Part shown: piece by piece, positions 57,001-64,000 of the stretch
How positions within the stretch are numbered: position 1 is the stretch's first letter
Layout of the letters: every line of letters begins with the position of its first letter
The notes under the pieces: model-generated
Database searches by the model: none
What the model was told of the DNA's origin: nothing
What the model saw: the letters and a program-made list of their open reading frames with translations, nothing else
Assembly: GCA_022316685.1 (NCBI GenBank)
Contig: JAKJHU010000539.1
Location: 62,001-126,000, forward strand
Source: Progne subis subis
Lineage: Eukaryota > Chordata > Aves > Passeriformes > Hirundinidae
Length of the DNA stretch: 64,000 nt
Reading direction: 5' to 3'
Translations under genes and position numbers: made by a program

Positions 57001-57211
57001 CTTATTTCCAGTCAGGCTCACATCAGCTTCCACCAAAGTAAAATCTTGTGAACTCCTTGTCTCTCCAGCAATGGAAACAGATTCTTCCCCACATGTCTTG
57101 ATGGGAGTAATGTGCACTGTGCATCAGTGTCAACTAAGGCCTCATATTTTTGTGGTTCTGATGTGCCAGGCCAACGAATCCACACAGTCCAAAAAACACG
57201 GTTTTCCCTAG
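54032..57211 (-). pseudogene. pol: ERV-L-like pol, unit 2
   Basis: Same gene as 48060-51240, with protease DTD at 57131-57123 and YIDD at 56307-56296, and the same stops. It differs mainly by single-base indels in homopolymers, for example near 56246 and 54402. Confidence 0.92.
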
Positions 57212-57239
57212 CCTCTACCTGGCTAGAAGCAGGGCCCCT

Positions 57240-58618
57240 CTAAGCCTGATTATCCCTATTTCCCTGGGTAACCGGAGCTGCTTCCTTCTTGCTAGAACTG
57301 CCTCTCACAGTCTTGCCATCCAACAATTCATGCAGCCGTTGTGTCATAGCATCAGTAGATTCTCCATCCCATCTTTTCATGTTTTCTCCACAATCACGCA
57401 GGAAGGACCACAGCTTAGCCCGTGGGATGCCTTTTCCCTCTCTATCTAGGGAACGTTTGCATGTGGTGCCAGAGCCCCTAACTTGTACTGCAGAGATCTG
57501 GAGAATGTTCTCCTTGAGTTCTTTGTGATTCTCCTCCATCTTGTCTGCTAATCCCCACACCTCTGTTTCCAAAGCTGCGATTCTTGCATGTGTTGGACCA
57601 TGCACGGCATCTGCATATGTTCGGAGCTTCTTCGCCATATCAAGCACAGTCTCCTCTGTCTCATCCCGCTTCATTATTGCTAAAGCAGAGGAGTGTTCTT
57701 GTGGCCCAAGTCGTACAAGTTTTTGCCACATTACAGGTGTACATGGTACCAAGTCGGGGTTCCTAGTGTTTAGGTCATCTGAGAAGACAATCTCTGCCAC
57801 TGCCATTTCTCTCAAGTGCTGAATCCCTTGTTCAATGGTTTTCCACTGAGTTTGCTGCAGATAGAGATCGTCGGCACACAGATATCTTTGTGCCACACTT
57901 CCCAGGACCCGTTCCCAGAGACTGCAAGGACTAGCCTCCCTCATATTTCTTGGTCAATAACTGGATCATGTGATAGGGATCCAAGATGTCTCGCTTTAGT
58001 GCTATCCAGAATTGTAGCCTCGCCTGCAGCATCCCAAAGACGGACTAACCAACTAATTATAGATTCATCATGTCGTCGAGTATAATCCTTTCTTAGGCCA
58101 CGAAGGTCCTTCAGGGACAAGGACTCAATAGTATCTCCTGATCTTGTAGCAGTTGGTCAGGCTCCTGATCTTGTAGCAGTTGGTTGGGCTCTTGATGTTG
58201 CAGCAGCTGGTTGGGCTCCTGATCTTGTAGCAGCTGGTTGGGCTTCTGATCGTGTGCTAGTTGGTTGGACTCCCGATCTTGTACCAGTTGGTTGGGCTTC
58301 TGATTCTGTATCAGTTGCTTCAGCTTCTGATTGTGTGTCAGTTGGTTTGACTCCTGACTGGGTGTCAGGAGGCACTGAGGATCTTTTACTTGAATCATCA
58401 TCTACTGGTTGATCGGTTTTGTCCGTGTGCTTTTTTTCCTTCTTTACTGCAGCAACTGCCGGTGTCTTAGCTTTACTGTCTGGTTTAGCTGCAGCCTGAA
58501 TAGCTGTGGGGTTGGCTGCAGCCTGAGTGACTGATTTATCTCCCTGCTCCCTTGCCTCTATCTGCTGCCCTACAGTGTTTAGCAGTGTGTGACTCATTCT
58601 AGAAAAGCTATAAGCCAT
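57240..58618 (-). pseudogene. gag: ERV-L-like gag, unit 2
   Basis: ATG at 58618-58616. The open stretch to 58157 includes a Lys/Asp-rich segment and then ten-residue repeats (30-bp unit, about eight copies, 58126-58356) of Gln-Pro-x-x-Thr-Arg-Ser type. The capsid-like region follows in another frame (57944-57240). A frameshift near 57950, shared with unit 1, breaks the gene. Confidence 0.85.
58126..58356. repeat. 30-bp tandem repeat inside ERV-L gag (also 52155-52385)
   Basis: About eight copies of a unit containing 'cctgatcttgtagcagctgg'. Because 30 is a multiple of three, two frames stay open through it. Confidence 0.88.
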
Positions 58619-58660
58619 ATAGAGGAAAGTCACCAGGTGAAATACCAGGGAGGTGGGGTC

Positions 58661-59104
58661 TTAAACATTCAGGAGACCCTGAACATTCTCCAAAAGTGAT
58701 GTAACTGACTTAAAAGAGAAGAAGGAAAAAAGAGGCTGAAGAGCCTCATCCCCTACTCCTCCTCTAACAAACTGGGTGCAGTTATTGATAAATCCCCAAA
58801 ACATGCTGCTGGAACTAGGACGCAGGGTAGGACGAAAAAACCATAAACTGAACATACCCAGAACAAACTCCAGTATCTTTATAAGCTTCTTGTAAGCCAT
58901 AATCACCGAACCCAGCAAAATAACTATTCTAATTTGTGCATCCCTAGTGTAAAAGCTGTATGTTAAGGACAATATTGGAGCTATTTCTGGGTAGGAAAAC
59001 AAACCTAGGGACCAGAAAGGTATTAAGACCTCAAAAAAGCCTAGGGAACAGAAATGCAGAAAAGACTCTATTCTAAGAGACGTTAGGACTTCAAGAAGCA
59101 ACAT
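58661..59104 (-). CDS. hypothetical hydrophobic leader ORF of the ERV-L element, unit 2
   Basis: A 147-codon frame from the ATG at 59104 to a stop at 58661, 43 bases before the gag ATG. It is strongly hydrophobic with three or four possible membrane segments, then a Ser/Phe-rich tail. I recognise no family. The same frame is open upstream through the primer-binding site. Unit 1 has it with one extra base. It may be only a T-rich leader that happens to be open. Confidence 0.25.
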   Translation of the reverse strand: MLLLEVLTSLRIESFLHFCSLGFFEVLIPFWSLGLFSYPEIAPILSLTYSFYTRDAQIRIVILLGSVIMAYKKLIKILEFVLGMFSLWFFRPTLRPSSSSMFWGFINNCTQFVRGGVGDEALQPLFSFFSFKSVTSLLENVQGLLNV

Positions 59105-59228
59105 GGCCACTGTCTGTTTAATCCCTACCCAAAGGACAACAACAACAACAACAAAAAAAAATGCAGTTAATAGTAATACAAGTTTTTTCCACTCTCTTTT
59201 GCCCCGCAGTAGGCGCCAATTAAGGGTA

Positions 59229-59890
59229 TGTCCTGGTTTGGAGACAAATTTGGGGGAAAACTCCTGTATAGGATCCCTCTGGGAAGCAAACTCAAGTGGC
59301 CCCTCCCTCCAACCAGTCCGAAAAAAAAACCTTTGTGGAGAAAACTGGAAAAAAACTATTTTACTAAACAAATAAAGTGCATACAAGTATAAAGAATGAA
59401 TAATATGAAACAATAAAACCTCTCGTTCTGAAGTGAGATGGCAAATTGAGAAAGTCCTTGCCGTGGGTGGAGCTCGGCTCTCTCTCAGTCTCTCCTCAGT
59501 CCCAGTCCCTCCGGCGCTGCTGGAAAATGCCGAGCTCCAGGCCCCGGTGGGCCGCAGGTGCAGCCCCCAGTGCTCCCCTGGGTTTTCAGTCCAGAGCAGG
59601 TTTAAACAGTTCCAAGAAAAAAGAAAGAAAAAAAAACAGTCCAGGGAACTTCTCTGCCCTAGCTAGCTGAAACTAACTAAAAGCAAAAAGATCTCTGTCC
59701 TGCAGTCTCTCCAAGCCTCCGCTGAACACCGTCCGGAGAAGAATGTGGAGGAGTCAGGCAGTTTTGTCAAAACAAACTCCGCGCTTCTCCTTGCTCTTAG
59801 AACCAGTCTTAAAGGCACAGGACTCAATATACAGAGTCCAAACAGAACAGACGATTGGGGATACAAGCATCATAAAGTTACCCTAGGACA
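59229..59890 (-). repeat. LTR-C (5' LTR)
   Basis: Unique variants on its right half: 'cagtctctccaagcctccgc', 'gtcaggcagttttgtc', 'atacagagtccaaac'. A primer-binding-type TTGGCGCC lies just inside (about 59213-59220). Confidence 0.93.
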
Positions 59891-60187
59891 CTGGGACATC
59901 CCGGCTCTTTGGCAGCCTGGGGACTCCTGGGATGTCACCATGGAGCCCCCGTGAGTGCCTGTGACAGATCGGTGCCTTTGCAGCCCAAGGTGCCCTGGGA
60001 TGTCACCATGGAATGGCTGTGACTGCCTCTGACCACAGGGCTCTTGAGCATCCCCAGAAACCCCTGGGAGGTCTCCATGGAGCCCCTGTCTCTGCCTGTG
60101 ACATTCCAGCTCTGGAACAGCCTGGAGACTCTTGGAAAGTCCCCATGGAACCCCTCTGAGGGCCTGTGACAGCTCGGTTCCTTAGCA
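59891..60187. repeat. degenerate ~69-bp tandem repeat (paralogue of 27385-27665)
   Basis: Nearly identical to 27385-27665. It begins at 'ctgggacatcccgg' immediately after LTR-C. Confidence 0.75.
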
Positions 60188-60475
60188 GGCAACCATCACC
60201 AGCCCCTGTTGCTATGGTCAGTTTCCATGGCAACCATCACCAGCCCCTGTTGCTAGGGTCAGTTTCCATGACAACCATCACCAGCCCCTGTTGCTAGGGT
60301 CAGTTTCCATGGCAACCATCACCAGCCCCTGTTGCTATGGTCAGTTTCCATGACAGCCATCACCAGCCCCCTATTGCTATGGTCAGTTTCCATGGCAACC
60401 ATCACCAGCCCCTGTTGCTATGGTCAGTTTCCATGGCAACCATCACCAGCCCCTGTTGCTAGGGTCGGTCCCTTG
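60188..60475. repeat. 41-bp minisatellite, about 7 copies
   Basis: Same unit as 27668-27800, expanded here. Confidence 0.92.
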
Positions 60476-60597
60476 GCAGCTCCATGCAGATCCCATGCCA
60501 GGGGTGGTTCCATGGACACCAGCTCAGGCCTGGAGCCAGAGCCCGTTGCCATGGCAACCATTTGCAGTCCCATTCCCAGGGCCATGGGATCCCAGAA

Positions 60598-60950
60598 GCA
60601 CAGAATTGGCTGAGTTGGGAGGGACCCATCAGGATCCTCGAGTCCAGCTCCTGGCCCTGCACAGGACACCCCAACAATCCCAGCCTGGGCCTGGCAGCGG
60701 TGTCCAAACGCTGCTGCAGCTCCCAGAGCCCTGGAGCTGTGACCCTTCCCTGGGAGCCTGTTCAGTGCCCCAGCAGCCTCTGGGGGAAAAACCTTTTCCT
60801 GACATCCAACCTAAACCTGCCTCGACTCAGCTCCAGCCCTTCCCTCCAGTGCTGTCCCTGGGCACCAGAGTGAAGAGGTTCCCACAGCCCCCAGCCAGGG
60901 ACCTGCTCCCAAGGCTGCTGCCGGGGCAACCAGGGCTGGCACCAGCTGGG
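60598..60950 (-). repeat. CR1 LINE 3' fragment
   Basis: Paralogous to 27915-28270, with the same CR1 3' layout. Confidence 0.8.
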
Positions 60951-61486
60951 ATGCTCGGTTTCCATGGGCTGGGATTTAGGAAAGGGTTTCCCAAATTTTA
61001 TTCTCCCACTAAAACCGAGCTGCCCCTCACTGGCTTCCAGCCTCCCATGGAAAATACAAAAGGCAAAGATTCCGGAATGGGATAAGGACAATTTACTGGT
61101 AATAGCAACAAGATAAGGAAAAACTAGGAACAGAAGGGATAAGAGAAATGATATACAGGGACAACTACAACAACACAGAATGGCTATTCCCAGCCACATA
61201 TTTCCTCCTGCTGGGAAAGGACACCCTTGTCCTTGGGGAAGAGAGAGAGTCCCTTTCCTGCCCCTGGCAATGACCTGAGATGGGATCAAATACAATGTCG
61301 GGACCACGGCCAGGACCACCTCACATCATTGCCAGGGGCAGAGAAAGGGACTGGTGACTCCTCAGCATGGGTCACAGGAGATGTGGGTCACAAGGACTCT
61401 TCCCAATGTTGGTCCTCAGATGGGGGATGAAGTTGGAGACTCACACAAAACACTGCCTGCACTCGGGGTACACGCCAGGGTTTCCC

Positions 61487-62617
61487 TTACTGGTGACTCT
61501 GTTGGTGTCGGCTCAGGTGAGACCTCCGGGTGAAGCTCTTCCCACACTGGGGACACTTGTAGGGCCTCTCCCCAGTGTGGATGCGCCGGTGGGTGATGAG
61601 GTGGGAGTTTTGCTTGAAGCCCTTCCTGCAGTCGGGGCAGCGGAAGGGCCTCTCATCTGTGTGAATCCGCTGGTGCTGGAGGAGATTGGAGCTGGTCTGA
61701 AACCTCTTCCCACACTCAGGACACTCATAGGGCCTCTCCCCGGTGTGGATCATTTGGTGGATGATCAGCTGGGACCTACAGTTGAAGCCCTTCCCACATT
61801 CCCCACACTTGTATGGCCTCTCCTCAGCGTGGATGTTTTGGTGGCGGATCAAGTGGGAGCGCTGCCTGAAGCTCTTCCCACACTGCTCACACTCATAGGG
61901 CCGTTCCCTGGTGTGGATCCTCTGGTGGGACATCAGGTTGGACCTGTGGCTGAAGCTCATCCCACATTGCCCACACTCGTAGGGCCTCTCCCCAGTGTGG
62001 ATGCGCCGGTGCCTGATGAGGTGGGAGTTTTTCTTGAAGCCCTTCCTGCAGTCGGGGCAGCGGAAGGGCCTCTCCTCTGAGTGAATCTGCTGGTGCTTGA
62101 GGAGATTGGAGCTTCTCTGAAACCTCTTCTGACACTTGGGACACTCGTAGGGTCTCTCCCCACTGGGGATGATCTGGTGCCGGACAGTGGTGTTGCTCTG
62201 GCTGACATTCTGTCCACCTTCCTGGCACAGGGTGGGTCTTTCCTCCTGAGAGCACCCTGGGATGGGTTTGGAGTCCTTCCTCCTGTCGGATCTCTGTCGC
62301 TTTTTCTCCTGACTTGATTCCTGTGCCGTGGAGCCACTCAAAACGGCCTCTTCCATGAGGTCCTGCTGTGGGGATTTGTCCTTCCTGGTGTCCAACCTCA
62401 GCTCCTTGTCTCGGGGAGGAAGGACAAGGACAGGATGGGATTTTCCTCCATGCCACAGGGAAGGGGAAGGAGATTCTCCCAACACATCCCCGGCAGGACG
62501 GCGTTGGCAGCAGGGTTGTCCTGCAGCCAGGGGCCATGCTGGGCTGGGAGATGGAGCAGGAGAGAGGGGGAAAGGGGCACTGACTTCCTCCTCACCTGCC
62601 TGGCTGTTTTGCGGCAT
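61487..62617 (-). CDS. ZNF-B: eight-finger C2H2 zinc-finger protein, two exons
   Basis: Model: exon 1 62617-62596 (ATG to Ala, donor GTGAG), a 186-base intron, exon 2 62409-61487. The total of 945 bases gives 314 residues in frame. The splice is supported by the frame being restored exactly and by the same sites in ZNF-A. Residues 8-~94 are charged, with '[17 protein letters not shown]', and have no KRAB or SCAN domain. A degraded finger comes next, then eight consecutive C2H2 fingers (C-x2-C-x12-H-x3-H) with TGERP-type linkers from ~95 to the end. Presumably a nuclear DNA-binding regulator of a bird multi-copy ZNF family. An upstream non-coding exon is possible. Confidence 0.85.
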   Translation of the reverse strand: MPQNSQAGEEEVSAPFPLSPAPSPSPAWPLAAGQPCCQRRPAGDVLGESPSPSLWHGGKSHPVLVLPPRDKELRLDTRKDKSPQQDLMEEAVLSGSTAQESSQEKKRQRSDRRKDSKPIPGCSQEERPTLCQEGGQNVSQSNTTVRHQIIPSGERPYECPKCQKRFQRSSNLLKHQQIHSEERPFRCPDCRKGFKKNSHLIRHRRIHTGERPYECGQCGMSFSHRSNLMSHQRIHTRERPYECEQCGKSFRQRSHLIRHQNIHAEERPYKCGECGKGFNCRSQLIIHQMIHTGERPYECPECGKRFQTSSNLLQHQRIHTDERPFRCPDCRKGFKQNSHLITHRRIHTGERPYKCPQCGKSFTRRSHLSRHQQSHQ

Positions 62618-62775
62618 CTTCCTCTTCCTCACAGCCTCCTCCTCCCTCTGGCCAAGGTTTGAGAATGGGAAATCCTGGTTTTGGGCAAAAACAAGGGATG
62701 GGTATGTTGAGTTTGAATGTCCCTCTGCTCAAGTCCATCTCTACAAGTCACCAGACATCTCGAGTCCCTAATAGT

Positions 62776-63226
62776 CTATCAAACACCAAGAGCAGCCCTG
62801 AAAATTCCTTTGTGGAGCTCCCTGTCTCGGGTCTCCCTGCCCTCCCCAGGCTGCTGAGAATCCCAGGAATCTGAAAAGCTCACCCCTTTTCCATTTTCTG
62901 TTTAGAGATGCTTGGGGTTTTGGGGTCCCAGGGTCCCTTCTCCCCTTACTCTCTGCTTTGGGGTGCAGGGGCTCCAAGGAGTACCCCCTGCCCCTCTCCA
63001 AGCTGTTGAGGGTCCTGCAAATTGCAGCGTTCCCCCACTCCGGGCTCCAGGGGGACACAGGACTCTGCTCCTCCAGGCTGCCTCTGCCACCAGCCACCAC
63101 TGGGACCCCCCAATGTCACCCCAAGGGCCATTTTCCACCCAGCTTTGGAGTTCTTACTTTTCTAAACATGCCCAACCAAAAAAACCCAACCCAAGGACAC
63201 CCCCAGAATATCTGAGCCAAGCTCCC
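62776..63226. other. no recognisable feature
   Basis: Upstream of ZNF-B and beyond its paralogy with the ZNF-A locus. Moderately GC-rich but without a clear CpG island. Confidence 0.4.
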
Positions 63227-63979
63227 TGTCTTAGGCTGGTAAGACAGGGATCTGCTACGGAATGTAGGAGCCTCCCTTGAAATGGAAAATACAAACTCCC
63301 TCTCTTTGAATTATAATTTTGAAATTAATGGGCTTTCAAGCAAGGATATGGCAATAGGAATAACAGTTCTTCAGTAGGAAAATTAAACTAAAAGTGCAGT
63401 AGTAAAAAAAGACACCACCAAAAAAATCCCCAAAACATAAGACTCAGAATCCAACCTGACACCCGGGTAGTCAGAGTGCTGCTTGCAGTTCAATCAAATT
63501 GTGCCTGCAGTCCTCCTGGTGTGACAGAAGGGGTTTTGTTGAAGCAATGATCTTGTAGAAGGGTGTCGTTTTCCTCTGAAGGTCCAATGGTGGTTTAGAC
63601 GGGTCTGGTCTTCCTCTGGGTATCCAGTGCAAACGGGCTGCTCTTGGTGATTTAAATCTCAGCTTATATCCAGGTGAGAATGCTTGGCTCCTCCCTCTGG
63701 GTGGAGCATCTCACAATGGGATGATGTAATTTTATCAGTCATGCAGTGAGAGGCAATGGCCCATTACCAGAAGATAACTCCCTGGAGGGAGGATGGGTCA
63801 TGGAAGAGATCAAGAACACTGCCCCATTTGATGTTTACACAGCTGTGCCATTAAGAGAAGATCCCCCTCAGAGATATGAGGAATGAATGGGTCATGGAAG
63901 AGATAAACAACCTGCCGACCTGGTTTTAGCAGATGGTAATAGAATACATTTTTTTGGTTACATCTTGCATTGCAAGACA
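63227..63979 (-). repeat. solo LTR
   Basis: TGTCTTGCAATGC ... CAGCCTAAGACA in sense, 753 bases, with TG/CA ends and short terminal inverted similarity (TGTCTT/AAGACA). A TATA-like 'GATATAAGC' lies in the middle (about 63662-63670). No internal retroviral sequence adjoins it. No clear target-site duplication. Confidence 0.6.
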
Positions 63980-64000
63980 GGGCTTGAGGCTCCTTGCCCA

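Larger units (their letters stand above)
47285..59890 (-). mobile_element. tandem ERV-L-like provirus: three LTRs, two internal regions
   Basis: LTR-A 47285-47943, internal 47944-53256, LTR-B 53257-53915, internal 53916-59228, LTR-C 59229-59890. The period is about 5,972 bases. The internal regions are equal in length (about 5,313) and almost identical. A polypurine tract (GGGGATAAGGGGTGGAA, sense) precedes LTR-A and LTR-B. A primer-binding-type TTGGCGCC lies inside LTR-B and LTR-C. Gag and pol only; no env seen. The outer flanks do not match: pol sequence on the left, zinc-finger-locus repeat on the right. Confidence 0.93.

Overview
The window is vertebrate nuclear DNA, almost certainly from a bird and probably a passerine. 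It carries CR1 LINE 3' fragments, many avian-type endogenous retroviruses (ERVs) of the alpha/beta-like and ERV-L-like classes, and members of a multi-copy C2H2 zinc-finger family. Almost every recognisable gene lies on the minus strand. The density of nested and tandem retroviruses suggests a repeat-rich, poorly recombining or subtelomeric/W-like region. That last point is inference.

Layout. 1-3181: two CR1 fragments around a degenerate tandem repeat, then unassigned GC-rich DNA. 3182-14267: a tandem array with a 3.94-kb period and about 2.8 copies. Each copy carries the 5' part of a compact minus-strand gene for a small membrane-anchored, SPATA31-like protein. It has a TATA box, three CRE-like sites and a poly(A) signal that contains the stop codon. 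Copy 2 is intact (414 codons), copy 3 has two frameshifts, and copy 1 has lost its own 3' half. 14268-24342: provirus ERV1 (LTR-gag-pro-pol-env-LTR, minus strand), followed past its 3' LTR by a second primer-binding site, leader and gag start, so it is the remnant of a tandem provirus. 25002-26524: a solo LTR of a 1.5-kb family. 27385-30760: satellite-like repeats, CR1, a frameshifted four-finger zinc-finger gene (ZNF-A) and its CpG island. 33341-41334: microsatellites, an LTR remnant and a stack of env-containing ERV pieces (ERV2), with one LTR nested in another and an ERV-L-type LTR between two different env types.

41335-46414 (ERV3) is the most striking element. It has a 5' LTR, leader and gag, then about 1 kb of intronless sequence from the cellular gene CEPT1 (choline/ethanolamine phosphotransferase) in the same orientation, then env transmembrane sequence and a 3' LTR. 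No pol is visible. This gag-host-env order is the layout of retroviruses that have captured a host cDNA. The gag and CEPT1 parts meet in the same reading frame. Everything is now broken by stops and frameshifts.

46415-47284 is a plus-strand pol fragment. 47285-59890 is a tandem ERV-L-like provirus with three LTRs and two nearly identical 5.3-kb internal regions. Its middle LTR is a left/right mosaic of the outer two, the signature of unequal crossing-over between LTRs. 59891-62775 is a paralogue of 27385-29810 and carries ZNF-B, an apparently intact two-exon gene with eight C2H2 fingers. A solo LTR (63227-63979) closes the window. Plausibly functional host genes are ZNF-B and the copy-2 membrane-anchored gene. 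The ERV genes all look dead.
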